NCBI RefSeq assembly: GCF_025399195.1
Contig: NW_026252091.1
Coordinates: 248,001 to 312,000, forward strand
Direction: 5' to 3'
From: Umbelopsis ramanniana AG
Taxonomy: Eukaryota; Mucoromycota; Umbelopsidomycetes; Umbelopsidales; Umbelopsidaceae
Length of the DNA stretch: 64,000 bases
The translations under genes were made by a program, and so were the position numbers. Shown piece by piece: positions 23,085 through 34,791 of the stretch (its first letter is position 1; the number at the start of each line of letters is the position of its first letter). The notes under the pieces are model-generated. The model was not told where the DNA came from and searched no databases. It saw nothing but the letters and a program-made list of their open reading frames with translations.

Positions 23085-23249
23085 ATGTATTCACCCTTAC
23101 ATATGACCGACTAAGCAAAAAAGCGGTTTTAATGCAATTTATATAAACGAGAGCAGACTGTCTTTTGGCTAGCTGTCTCTGAATCTACTAAGTATTTCAC
23201 TTTGACGAGTTACAGTTGGTGCTGCTGTGGTTGCATGCGATTGGCCAAG

Positions 23250-23603
23250 TCACTTTTCACCATGGATCAGTGCTTCAATTTCATCGTGCGACAATGAGAA
23301 TCGGATACTGACTGCAAGCATGGTCAAGAGAACTCCAAGACAGAAAGAAGCAATTTTCAGACTGTATATGTCGTTCATATTCATCTTTCCAATTTCAGTT
23401 GGCAGCCTGCCATTCATATTGTGTACGACAGAGTGGTATTCCGAGGAAAAGTTACAGTTGGGAAAATAGGTCGTCAGAGTATAGCAGTCGATATTATGGT
23501 TCAATTTGAGCGATTGAATAGCCTTCTCTTTGTTACGATTGCCATCTCCTTTGACCGCCATAGCAGACAATGCAACGGCAATGAATATAGCAGTGTATTT
23601 CAT
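23250..23603 (-). CDS. Small secreted or membrane protein, hypothetical
   Basis: A single 117-codon frame starts with a good signal peptide (MKYTAIFIAVALSAMAVKG). It continues with a polar region containing two Cys (NIDCYTLTTYFPNCNF) and then one hydrophobic segment (IASFCLGVLLTMLAVSI) before a polar tail. No family recognised. Topology could be a type I membrane protein of about 98 mature residues. It shares a 280-nt upstream region with the divergent BCS1 gene. No intron is needed, and I cannot exclude one. Confidence 0.45.
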   Translation of the reverse strand: MKYTAIFIAVALSAMAVKGDGNRNKEKAIQSLKLNHNIDCYTLTTYFPNCNFSSEYHSVVHNMNGRLPTEIGKMNMNDIYSLKIASFCLGVLLTMLAVSIRFSLSHDEIEALIHGEK

Positions 23604-23882
23604 TATATGAGATGTTAAAAAATGGCAGTATTTAGTTCGGAAAAGAAATATATCTTGGTCGGTAGGTACGGTGTGCGCAATGGAGTTATATTTCTTCCCT
23701 TTTCATTGCTATTTTACATGTATTCCTGGCGATAAAGGATCGATATTCACCCTTTTCTTGAGCAATCAACGTCGCTGATCCGTCAGAGAATCTGTATCTG
23801 GGATTGAAAATTAATTTTTGTGGACATCAACATTTTGTCGGTCACAATTTTCTTGCCATTCCGTCTCGATTGCTGTTGTTCC

Positions 23883-25414
23883 ATGTCAGAAGTTACCGGC
23901 AATGCTTGGCCGTCGCCATCCAATACTACGCTCGGAAATGCTGAAAGTAAAGAACCTCAGCAAATTCAACCTCCAATAAAGGGGGAGAATAGCTTGTGGG
24001 ATAGCATTACCAGCAATCCATACTTTTCAGCCGGCTTTGGTTTGATCGGTGTTGGTGCCGGACTGACTGTATTGCGACAAGGGCTCAACTTGGGAACATC
24101 CCTTCTTAGACGACGATTACTAGTCACGTTAGAAATACCCTCTAAGGATAAATCTTATCTTTGGTTCTTACAGTGGATGTCACAGCAGTCTGCTCGAAGG
24201 ACACAACACCTTGCCGTCGAGACGTCCTACAAGCAGCACGATAACGGCAGTGTCTCTACTACATTTGGACTTGTGCCGGGCCCTGGCAATCACTTTTTTA
24301 AATGGAGAGGTGTGTGGTTGCAGGTAAGTAAGCAAAAGAGTCATTGGCATGTGGCTGGCTTTCACTTATCTTTTGGCCATCCACCAGGTACAGCGACAAC
24401 GCGATGGAAAGATGATGGACTTGACGACAGGGAGTCCATGGGAAACAATCACGTTGACAACCTTGTCAAGAGATAGAGATGTCTTTACAGCGCTATTGAA
24501 GGAAGCGCAACAGATGGCAATCGCAAAGCAAGAAGGCAAAACCGTCATATATACTTCATATGGCCCGGAATGGCGACCATTCGGCATGCCACGAAAGCGA
24601 AGGATGTTGGATAGTGTCATACTGGACCATGGAATTAAAGAAAGAATCGTTGATGATGTGCAGGCATTCATTGGTAGTGGCAAGTGGTATAATGACAGAG
24701 GTAAGGGCACAGACTGACTTTTTGTACTACCGTTGCCACATAACCGCTGACCTACCTAATCTTAGGAATACCTTATCGACGAGGCTACCTATTGTATGGA
24801 CCTCCAGGATCTGGAAAGAGCAGTTTTATCCAATCTCTTGCTGTAAGTTGAGTTTCTTTTGCGTAGATAAGATAAGAGTGTTACCATGTACTAACTGTAA
24901 GGTTCAGGGTGAATTGGAGTATAATATTTGTATCCTTAATTTGTCGGAACGTGGACTGACGGATGATCGACTTAATCATCTGCTCAGTAATGTGCCAGAG
25001 CGCAGCATCATGCTTCTGGAGGATATTGATGCTGCTTTTGCGAAAAGAAATCAATCGGACCATCAAGGCTACCAGTCGATGCTAACGTTCAGTGGACTTT
25101 TAAATGCTCTGGATGGCGTAGCATCTGCAGAAGAGCGAATCGTCTTTATGACCACCAATCACATCGAACAGTTGGACCCTGCGTTGGTCCGCCCTGGTCG
25201 AATCGACATGAAAGAATTCCTTGGAAATGCCACCGAGTCACAAATCCGGGGTATGTTCCTTCGGTTTTATGAAAACGAACCAGACTTGGCGGACCGATTT
25301 GTGCGCAGCTTGAAGAACAAGTCCGTAAGCACCGCAAGCCTACAAGGTCATTTTGTATATTTCAAGGATAAACCTCAGCAAGCTTTAGAAAACGTTAGCT
25401 TACTTTTACAATAA
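23883..25414 (+). CDS. BCS1: BCS1-like mitochondrial AAA ATPase
   Basis: Four exons (23883-24323, 24388-24700, 24766-24842, 24908-25414) give 445 residues, the usual BCS1 size. The N-terminal part has a single membrane segment ([19 protein letters not shown]) and the BCS1-specific domain ending with the [11 protein letters not shown] segment. The AAA module follows, with Walker [10 protein letters not shown] at about residue 262, Walker [11 protein letters not shown] at about 312 and the BCS1 pattern [22 protein letters not shown]1 is an inner-membrane translocase that inserts the folded Rieske iron-sulfur protein into complex III. ATG 23883 is taken as the start. The Walker A exon is only 77 nt long. 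The acceptor before [10 protein letters not shown] is chosen by phase and conservation. Confidence 0.95.
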
Positions 25415-25588
25415 AACCAAAAGGAAAACAGCTTGAAATGAGACCATTTTATTTTATATTTTTGATTGGTCGAAAATCAAAAAGTACCAAATTCAAACCC
25501 GCTGATATCATAAGCCCTTGCAGTGTGTCATACTGCCGCACTACTCTCTTTTCTTTTTCCTTTTAGCCAAGAATCAAGACATTCCAGA

Positions 25589-27094
25589 ATGGCGGACTCC
25601 TACGCCTGGATCTTTATTGTCGGCATAATCGTCTTTTTCTTGATAATAGTTGTGCTGCTATGCTTCACCAAGGCGAGTGGCAGCCAGCTGTTCTCCAGCA
25701 TTTCCACCAATGACCCTGAATTGGGCACCGAATTCGTTGAAACTCCTGCCATGCTGGAAACCTTATCTGAAGACGCTAGACTTAGCTATGAGCGTGCCAA
25801 AGGTAACTATTTGTCACTTCACGAGCATAGCGAGGGTAATATAGGAATGCAATCGCATCTCGGCAGAATATTATCAACAGTGCGACTGTTAGTGTCGCTT
25901 GCTGCAGTGACCGAATGGCGACAACTGTATCACCGCAGCGTTTACGTAAAAAGAATGAAGGCAACCTATACTACTGGGAATGCACAAGTACTTGAGTCCA
26001 TTGTGAATTCCTTGCTGATGTTTACTCTACCTTTTTTTTTTTTTTTTCGCCGATAGCTTGGCAGACGGCCTACCCTCCTGAAAGTGTCCCAACCGATATT
26101 ACCTTGTCACAATACCTTATTATACAAGAGAAAGGCGTTGCAGCCTTTGAATTTGAAGCAGATATGACAGAAACCAATGCTTTTGTCTCTGGCCGGACAG
26201 AGATCCAATTCTTCAGGGATGAATGTTGTGTTCAAACAAATTTGCCGTTTCCAAAGAATCAAGATGTCTATTATTTTGAGGCAAAAATGTATGAAAAACC
26301 TATATCGACTACTGTAGCTGTTGGAGTCGGAACCAAACCATTTCCAAATTGGCGTATGCCAGGTAGGTCAAGTCACTATTCTCGCTTTTATTTACTCCAC
26401 AAACCACTCACAACCTCCTTTTTAGGTTGGAATAAACATTCGGTGGGCTATTTCAGCCACAACGGATGCAAGATGTTCAATAACCCCTTTGAGGGTAAAT
26501 CTTATGGTATGCCATTCAATGAAGGAGATGTAGTTGGAGTAGGCTATAGACACCGAACCGGAACCGTATTTTTTACTCGGAACGGACGGAAAATAGAAGA
26601 TGCCTACTCTGGCTTGAGATGGAACCTCTTTCCCACTATTGGCGCAAACGGTCCATGCCAAGTACATGTTAACTTGGGACAAATGGGTAGGTGTTAGACC
26701 AGCTCTGATCTGCCTCTGACTCTATAACTAATTCATTCTATCAACCTCTTTAGGCTTTGTATTCATTGAAGCTAATGTCAAAAAGTGGGGTTTGGCTCCT
26801 ATGCAAGGCACACTAGCCCCACCACCGGCTTACGGATCTGAAAGAGGCTCCATTCTGTTACAAACTGGTGTTCCAAGAAACTCAATTGATCGACCCAGAA
26901 ACGAAGACATTCCCGAGGAGTCGCCGTTGATATCCCTTGAGCATACGTCCCATATTCCTCATCATCAACCTCCAGAATACTCCAGTCTTCCTCGCCACAG
27001 TTCTTTATCTCGGCGGCTGTCTGAAGAACATGCTTCTAATAACGATCAAACTTCCAATGAAAACGAAAGCGATCGTCCCGCTAGCTCGCCATAA
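25589..27094 (+). CDS. SSH4/EAR1-like SPRY-domain Rsp5 adaptor
   Basis: Four exons (25589-25802, 26057-26362, 26426-26686, 26754-27094) give 373 residues. One N-terminal membrane anchor (IFIVGIIVFFLIIVVLLCF, residues 8-26) precedes a SPRY/B30.2 domain (about 95-255) with YYFEAKM, VGVGTKPFPNWRMPGW and GDVVGVGYRHRTGTVFFTRNG. The C-terminal tail contains two PY-type motifs, PPPAY and PPEY, which recruit the WW domains of the NEDD4/Rsp5 ubiquitin ligase. This order (anchor, SPRY, PY motifs) is that of yeast Ssh4 and Ear1, endosome/vacuole adaptors that send membrane proteins to degradation. Intron 1 is 254 nt, long for this genome, and holds a T-tract before its acceptor. Confidence 0.92.
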
Positions 27095-27954
27095 TTTCCA
27101 GGTTATCTGCTATCTCATAGCGCAATTTGTAAACGTCACTCCCTCCCTTCTTTTCCTACTTTGAACTGCTATACCCTAAATCATACAATCAGCGTCCATT
27201 TTGTCCCTAGCCCTTGTATATAACTTTCAGGAATTTACACTGTACTACATAATCAATAACAATTCGACTATAACTGAGCTGCGTTCATTATCCTAACATT
27301 AGTATCATGGCTGTTCTCAAAAGTGGAGTTAAGTCATTACATTTACGAGCAACGTTTTCCGATCCTTAATTACGGTTTTCCATGTGGAGAGCAGGTTGCA
27401 TCGTGTGACAAACAAAGCATTCCTGCAGCGCTTCTACCAGTTTCTTTGACCGACCTAGCATTTGTATTCTTGTTAACATGCGCAAACGCCTGATGCCCAC
27501 AATTCGCCTTATATCAGCACTATGCATGAAACGTATGCTTTCTGCATTTATCTCCGTCGTACTTATTTTTCTGTTCTTCATACACATCTATGCATTTGAC
27601 TAGCAATTGGAAGATATAATGCATTTAGTTGTGCCAGCTATAATTGTTCACCAGGCTAATTCGCGCCACTACCGGCTTGGTTCGTGAGGTCAGCATCAGG
27701 GTTTGGTGTAGTTGTGTGCAAACGGCGTAGTCGATATCCTTAGTAATCTCACTTAAAAGAAACTAGTAGTCTTTCTAAAAGCATTTGATACACATTATGT
27801 TAGTTCAAAGCCAAGGTGAACGCGTCATTCCCTGTCATCGAGGAAGACAAGTGCATTGCACGTGTTACCGCCAGGATTGGCACAAAAAAATTATATAAAA
27901 ACCATTTGTTGGCAACTGAACTCCGACACATTGCTTTTTCAGGTATTGCTTTCT
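27095..27954. other. Intergenic, no gene recognised
   Basis: 3' UTR of the SSH4-like gene and upstream region of the dehydrogenase-like gene. A 73-codon minus-strand frame (27366-27587) has no domain. Nothing else supported. Confidence 0.5.
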
Positions 27955-29613
27955 ATGTCCAGTGATCGAAAATACGACTTGGGTAAGAAGCTACGTAACG
28001 GTGTTGGCTCTATGTCAATAATACTAACAGTGTTGTAAACAGTGGTCTACGGTGCCACTGGTTTTACAGGCGCGTATACCGCCGAATATATCGCAAAATT
28101 ACATGATAAGGTATGCTATATCATCGAAACTACGTCCAGGTAAAAACGGTACATTAATGGTTTGTTCAGAATTTGAAATGGGCTCTCGCTGGCAGAAGTA
28201 TTCCCAAACTCGAAAAAGTGCGAGAGACCTTGGCCGGCATTGACGAACAACTAAAGGTAATTGGACTTGACTCTCTTAGTGACAACTGGATGGCACGCGT
28301 TAAATGTGACATCTAACCGTTCGTCTGCGCACAGAACCTTGATCTTCTCGTCGTGGACTCATTCAATCCGGATTCCCTTGATGAAGCATTTAAACAAGCC
28401 AAGGTCATCATTTCGACTGTTGGTATGAATTCATCACTCTTGGTGTGTTAATATATTGTAGACCGGCGATACTCACGCAGGGTGGTTACTGTTTAGGTCC
28501 CTTCGAGAAGTATGGTACGCCAGTAGTGGAGTCGTGCATTCGTCAAGGAACACACTATGTTGACATTACTGGAGAATTCACATGGGCTAAAACCATTATC
28601 GATAAGTACCACGACGCAGCAGTAGCGAACGGCACTATCATCGTGCCATTTTGTGGGTTTGACTGTGTACCAAGCGACATGGGCGCCTACATGGTGGTCA
28701 ATTATATTCGCAACAAGTTCGGACTCGATACGTCGGATGTCAAGTTGTCGGTGAAAAGACTCCGTGGAGGAGCTTCTGGCGGAACTATACAAACATCCTT
28801 AAATATTATTCGTCACGAAAAAGCCGGCGAAGCAAAGGACCCTTACTACCTCTCGCCGTTCGTTGGCATCGACAAATTTAGAATACCCTGGATGCGTTGG
28901 GATGTTGACTTCAAAAGATGGCAAGCATACTACATCATGTCCATGGTGAATGAATTGGTTGTCCGTCGTAGTTATGGTATCTACACGACCCGAGGCAGTA
29001 CCTATGGAAAGACTTTCAAGTATAGGTTAGTAAAGAATTACATCTTGTTGAGAGCCATATCTAAGCTTGTTTTGAGCGACCTGCTAACATCCCGTGCTAT
29101 ATTAGAGAATCAATGTCGTTCCCTTTTCTTGGAGCTTTTGCCATGACATTTATTGCAGTTGGCATCCTCCCATGGTTTGGTATCTTACTTAAATTCTCTC
29201 CCATCTACAAACTTGTTAGCTCGCTTTTACCACAAGGAGGAACTGGCCCAAGTAGGGAAGCTATTACCAAAGGATCGTACGAATTGGAGCTGATTGGCAC
29301 CGCTGAAACTGAACCCTATGAAAACCCAATTCGAGTTCGCGGCATTGTGAGAGGTATAAGAAAGATCAGACACACTGTATAAGAAAAGTGACATTGTTAA
29401 CTAATGCATAAAATAACAGGACGAATGGACCCCGGATATGGTGACACCTGCCGTATGGTTGCAGAGTCGGCATTGTCTATTGTCTATGGATACGATAAAT
29501 TGCCTGGTAAAGCTGGAGGTGTTTTAACTCCTGCCACTGCCTTTGGTGATGTTCTGCTGGCTCGTTTGCGCGATGAAGGAGGCATGGATTTCTTGATTGA
29601 GAAAATCGATTAA
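27955..29613 (+). CDS. Saccharopine dehydrogenase-like oxidoreductase (SCCPDH type)
   Basis: Seven exons (27955-27982, 28043-28110, 28170-28256, 28335-28422, 28497-29025, 29106-29353, 29420-29613) give 413 residues. The N-terminal Rossmann fold has VVYGATGFTGAYTAEYIA, followed by WALAGRS and VIISTVGPFEKYGTPVVESC. The HYVDITGE and GFDCVPSDMGAY motifs identify the SCCPDH branch rather than the lysine-pathway enzyme. A hydrophobic segment near residues 275-300 (FLGAFAMTFIAVGILPWFGILL) fits association with lipid droplets or membranes, known for animal SCCPDH. The substrate is unknown. The first exon is 28 nt. Confidence 0.94.
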
Positions 29614-29790
29614 CTTCAGAACTCAATAGGCAGATTATGCCCTATCTCGACCCTGTATTAATCAACCTGTTGACAACAAGCCGTTCACGATGTTATAAAT
29701 TTTTTTTGGGTATCATTTTTTTATTTATTTTATTTTTTTAAAAATCACAAATGCAATAGCGTTCCTCTTTCAATCAAAGACCAAAGTTGA

Positions 29791-30633
29791 ATGCATGAGC
29801 TGAACACTGACCAATTAGAAGAACTGTTTGGCTCTGATAACTCAGATTTTGATGATTCGTTCTCTGATGATCAGACGCGAATGGATGCAAGGCTAGGTTC
29901 GGACCGAAACAGGTCGCCCGCTCGTATGCTGACGAGCGAAAAATTTGGCCGTATACCTGGACTTCGGCTTTTGAGGCAAGGCCTATCCCACAGTGTGCAA
30001 ACGAAGCTACTTGATACTATCATTTCAGCAAAGTACTTCAATGGCGCAACTAATAATCAAGCCATGCATTTTGGCGATCTCCCACAGCAGTTTCAAGATA
30101 TCGGACAATGGGCAAAGCGAGATACAGACTTACTTGAAAGTATAGATAGAGAACCTTTATTTGATCAGGCCATTCTTAACTTGTATCGTCCAGGTATGAA
30201 ATTTATTTAACCTGCCTCGAAAACAAAACAAAAACCTGTGAGCTGTACACATTTTTAACAATCTACGTTATTCTCAAAAGGTGAAGGCATACGCAGCCAT
30301 GTGGACCTACAAAAGTTTGATGATGGCATACTTATCGTATCCCTCTTATCTTCCTGTGTCATGATCATGACACCAGCTAGCGAAGCACAAAAACATGCTA
30401 CAAGCTATAGTGAAGAAGGCAATTTGGATGACGGTATCCCCATCCTTTTACGACCAGGCGATGTACTGGCAATGATTGGACCAGCTAGATGGGATTGGGC
30501 ACACTGTATACCGGCAAGACTGGTAGATGATGTTAATGGGGACATAATACAGCGTGGCTCTAGAGTGAGCATCACCTTGAGAAAACTTAACTGTACCACG
30601 GCTGATGCCATCGAACTTGGTCACAGACAATAA
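29791..30633 (+). CDS. AlkB-like 2-oxoglutarate/Fe(II) dioxygenase
   Basis: Two exons (29791-30193, 30281-30633) give 251 residues. After an acidic N-terminus (residues 1-35) comes an AlkB fold: GLRLLRQGLS, then LNLYRPGEGIRSHVDLQKF with the HxD iron-binding pair, ILLRPGDVLAMIGPARWDWAHCIPAR with the distal His, and RGSRVSITLRKL with the 2-oxoglutarate-binding Arg. Such enzymes demethylate nucleic acids or proteins. Which AlkB subgroup this belongs to, and its substrate, cannot be told by eye. The intron falls just before the HxD motif. No targeting signal is evident. Confidence 0.88.
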
Positions 30634-31011
30634 AGTGTAATTTATTTTATGGCAAAATCTTTTCTCCACAGCACTCGTCGGGTGACGACCGCACAAAAAC
30701 CGAACTAGCCCAAAGTCTTATGACAATAACTCGTTTTTAATCTTGAAATTCTGATCGTTAACTGTTTGAAAAAGTGATCACTGTTGCCAAAGTCCGCATC
30801 CCTATCTACCTCGCATCTCTTTCTTGTAGCACATTCGTTCAAAAAGGTGCTGGGTAGCCCACCAACCAAAAAAAAAAAAAAAAAAATCGAAAGACCGTCT
30901 GCTGTCCTTCTCCCTTCTTTTCAACTTACCGTCTCCTTCCCCACCCTTCCCTTTCCTTTACTCACAAAGAGTTTTGACGGTCGTCAGCACTCGAATTCAC
31001 TTCCTGTCTGA
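30634..31011. other. Intergenic promoter of the phosphatase gene
   Basis: Contains an 18-nt A-tract (30868-30886) and a long C/T-rich stretch (about 30895-30960) just before the ATG, typical of fungal promoters and 5' UTRs. Confidence 0.5.
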
Positions 31012-32729
31012 ATGCCAAACAGCAAACCACGGGAATCTGACCAATCAACAGTGCCATTGGAACAAACATCCAAAGCAGCTGCCTCCTCATCTACTATTGC
31101 ATCTACCACTCTCGGCAATCCAGCCCAAGTTGCTCCCGAAGAATTAATCACTACTTCTCAATCTCCTACCAACGCCTCAGGTGAGTCACAGACTTTTTAC
31201 GATATTCATGTATCAAGTCATAAACACAAATAATGCCGATTTTCGCACATATACCCACATTTATGTACCATCGACGTTGCACATCTCTTTGAGCTGGATA
31301 TCCAGCTTACAGCAACTTTTTTGAACGAAAATTGAAGAGAACTTGCGTAAACGCATGTATTTAACATTACCATCGGACACATACTAACCATGATCATTTT
31401 GTCTTGCATGAATCCCTCGTAGATCCTCAAGCTTCTTGGAATAATCCGACTGCAGTATCTGCTACATCGCCAGCAAGACCTTCATCGTCAGCCATGTCAA
31501 CCAAATCTAAAACACGATCCAAAAAATCGTCAAAGGGTAGCAACTTTCTCTCCCTTTTGCTATGCTGTACATTTGGATCTGGATCACTCCTTGACGACAA
31601 GGATGGCTCTCGAGGTGGTGATAGGTCCGATTCGGAGCCTCAAACTGAAAGAGTCCTGGACCGGCCATCAAATCGAGGAGACATGAGAGCGACAACCGAC
31701 GATTTGACTACACCTCACCACGCAGCACCCAGTGCGTCTGATATACTATCACCCGATCCTGGAGCGTCCTCGTCGGCAGATGGATCTATTCCATTGCAGC
31801 CTATGGCGGTAAGTAGTTTTTCCAGTGGCTCCTTCCCACACCAATCTCAAGCTGCTGTCTATTTGTTCTGTTTCTAAGCGGATTTTCATTCTATAGGCCG
31901 ACCATAAGCCCTTATTACCACCATTATCTAAAGAGCACCAAAATAAGAAATGCCTTGTGCTAGATTTGGACGAGACATTAATTCATAGTTCTTTCAAGGT
32001 AAGGATAATTTGACAATCCTGTTTTAATCATGCTTTTTGGCATTTTACTCACCAATTTTTGTGTTGCCTTGATTCAGTTTATTTCCAATCCAGATTATAT
32101 TGTGCCCGTAGAGATTGAAAATCAATACCATAATGTATATGTACTGAAGCGTCCCGGAGTCGACGAATTTTTGAAAATAATGGGACAATTATATGAGATC
32201 GTTGTCTTTACTGCCAGTGTAGCCAAGGTGAGCAAAAAACTGTTTGTACTAAAGTACGGTTTGATCTTGTTAGGCTAACATCTTCCCGTCTTTGCTGCAG
32301 TATGCTGATCCAGTACTGGATATCCTAGACATACATAAAGTCATCAGTCACAGACTATGCAGAGATTCATGTTACAACCACAAAGGCAATTACGTGAAGG
32401 TAAGAGTCTTTTCAGCTGCATATACATATTTCTATTTTTTTTTTATCAATTTCCGGATATTCTAAATGTCGTCTCTACCTTTTCTACAGGATTTATCTCA
32501 GCTGGGTCGCGACTTGGCGTCAACCTTAATATTAGATAATTCGCCAGCAAGTTATATTTTCCATACTTCCAATGCCGTACCGGTATCGACATGGTTCAAC
32601 GATCCCCATGACACGGAGTTGACCGATCTTATTGGCTTCCTTACCGACTTGACCGTTGTGGACGATGTCACTCAAGTGCTGGACACCATGATCAGCTCCA
32701 AAATTGAGCCTGGATCAGAGGCAGTATAA
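31012..32729 (+). CDS. NIF/SCP-type HAD serine phosphatase (Psr1/Psr2-like)
   Basis: Six exons (31012-31180, 31423-31808, 31897-31998, 32078-32227, 32301-32399, 32490-32729) give 381 residues. The C-terminal 190 residues are a full FCP1-homology domain: catalytic [14 protein letters not shown], then [42 protein letters not shown] and [11 protein letters not shown]. The long N-terminal half is Ser/Pro-rich and includes LLLCCTFG. Psr-type phosphatases are palmitoylated on such N-terminal Cys pairs and sit at the plasma membrane, where Psr1/2 act in sodium-stress signalling. Human SCPs act on RNA polymerase II. By size and Cys pair it fits the Psr/SCP group, not FCP1. Confidence 0.93.
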
Positions 32730-33316
32730 CGTGTCCACCCATCAATTTCGCACTCATGTTTTCTCCAACAACAAATGCCTTCTTTTATTATTTTGAAAAA
32801 GAAAGGAGAGAGACAAGATCTATACTACAATGCTATATTATTTTTATTCACTCGCCATTTGGATACCCAGACCTTTTTTCCCCTCCCCTTTATGAGACAG
32901 AAACCAAAACTTCGGCTAACATAGAGCAAACAACATTTATGGCAACTTTTTATGTTTTACGGACATTCCATGACGTTGAATTTTCTTTCTTTGCCATTCT
33001 CTTTCTTTGAAATCAAAACACTTCTCTTCTTTACACTTGTACCATTTTCTTCCAATAACCTCTTTTTATATTTGATGCCTTAATACAATGTACCCCTTTC
33101 CCCTAAACTTATGGCTCGGTGGCTATACGGCTTCCTGGTATGGAGCTGGACTTGAACACGTGTTAGTGTAACTTCTCGCTAGGCGGGAATATGGGCTGCC
33201 TTTCAAATAGTTATATTTTGTCCAACGTTAGAATGTACCCAGGAAAGAATATCTAACACATCCTGCGGTGCTCTATCTACCTTTACTCTCTTTCCACTCA
33301 TTTGAAATTGTCCCTC
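32730..33316. other. Intergenic between phosphatase and GPI-protein genes
   Basis: T/A-rich 3' UTR followed by a C/T-rich leader before the start of the GPI protein gene. No other feature seen. Confidence 0.5.
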
Positions 33317-34088
33317 ATGTTCAAGCTCTCTGCTACCCTTGCCCTCCTTGCCCTCGCCCAAGCTGCTCTTGCTGCCGTCTCCATCACCAACCCTGTTGCT
33401 GGAACTCTCTGGAAGCAAGGCGCTAAGGTCACCATCACCTGGTATGTATCCCAAAAAGCAGTACTAAAAAAAAAAGAAAGGGCAACCAACTTACACACAA
33501 ATCTATAGGACCGCCACTGGTACCGATGCTACTGGCACCATCCCCATTGCACTCATGAACGGCCCTGCTACCTCCCTTCAACCCGTCACTACCATCAACG
33601 ATGCTCAAAAGTAAGTGGTTATCATCCAGTCGGCCTGGAAAAAGTTTTTTTTTGTTTTTGTCCAACCCGCCACCAAGCTAACTGATACTTCCTATTTTCG
33701 AATTAGGGCTTCTGCCTCTGGAAAGTACACATGGACCGTTCCCGCTGATATTGCTGATGGTGCTGACTACACCGTTGCTTTCGGTACCGCCCCCAACTAC
33801 TACTACTCCCATTACTTTACCATCGGCAAGTCTACTCCTAGCTCTTCTGCTAATGCTGCTGGTGTTGTCTCTTCTTCAGCCATCATCTCCACCGCCGCTC
33901 CCCTCTCCACTGCTGCCCTCCCCAGCACCATCTCCGCTTCCAAGGCCTCAGGCTCTGCTTCTGCCTCTGTCAATGCCTCTGCATCTGCTGCTCCCACTAC
34001 CACCATCTCTGGGGGATCTCGCTCCGCCGTTGCTGCTTTCGCTGTCCCCGCTGCTGCTGCTGTCGCCGCTGCCATCTCTTTCTTGTAA
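33317..34088 (+). CDS. GPI-anchored Ser/Ala-rich Kre9/Knh1-like protein, second copy
   Basis: Three exons (33317-33441, 33509-33610, 33707-34088) give 202 residues. A signal peptide (MFKLSATLALLALAQAALA) is followed by the Ig-like domain opening VSITNPVAGTLWKQGAKVTITW, then SGKYTWTVPADIADGADYTV. A Ser/Ala/Thr-rich stalk and an Ala-rich hydrophobic tail ending ISFL fit GPI anchoring. It is built like the gene at 6237-7021: same signal, domain, stalk and tail, and introns at equivalent places. The DNA uses mainly C-ending codons, and a C/T-rich leader precedes it, both suggesting strong expression. Role inferred: cell-wall surface protein. Confidence 0.88.
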
Positions 34089-34791
34089 AGAGGCAAAAGC
34101 AAAATGCTACAATTGACAAATACACTTCTTTTTACACAATTTACACCCACTTAATACAATGCAGATATATGCTGAATCACATTTGTCCGCCGAAAAGTGT
34201 CGAATTTAGGAATGATCATTCAATATTGTTTTGTTGCCATTACTTTTGATCTGCTAGGATAGAGCAGACTCTCAAACGACCATCGCGAAAATAAGTTGCA
34301 TGTCAACGTATCACATAGGTATTAATAGAAGGTGGCTGCTTCAAGGTAGAAAGGTGGATTTTCCTCTTTGGTGTATGTGGAACAGATCCAGAACTTTTAC
34401 CCTTACGATAGCATTCTTACGTTAGAGGAAAAGGAACAACTATACGTCTATTACCCATCACGTCAGTGAGTTCTTAAGTAAGACAGTGCTTTCTAAGCGC
34501 ATAATCGGTAATGCACGAAGCTCCACCACACTATCTTGGTCGGACGTTACAAGCTTACTCCATAGTAGTATCAGCCAAGTTACACACTCCGTTGCTTTGC
34601 TTAATGATATGCATCACGACTTAGATTGCTTGTAAGCTCCTGGACGGAAAGTGTCGACGCTATGAACCTTCATTGTGTTTTACTGAAACCAAATACAGTA
34701 TCTCAATTTCAATCTGATCGTGACTGCCCTTTCGATGCCTTGACGGAATCCCGAATGTCCTTCTCATTTCCTTCACATTCATCTTACATTG
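34089..34791. other. Intergenic, no gene recognised
   Basis: 3' UTR of the GPI protein gene and promoter of the ChaC gene. A 68-codon frame (34626-34832) overlaps the ChaC start in another frame and is not supported. Confidence 0.5.

Noticed and set aside
33751-34150. Long frames on both strands over the GPI protein stalk
   Set aside because: They arise from the low-complexity Ser/Ala codons of the real gene read in other frames.
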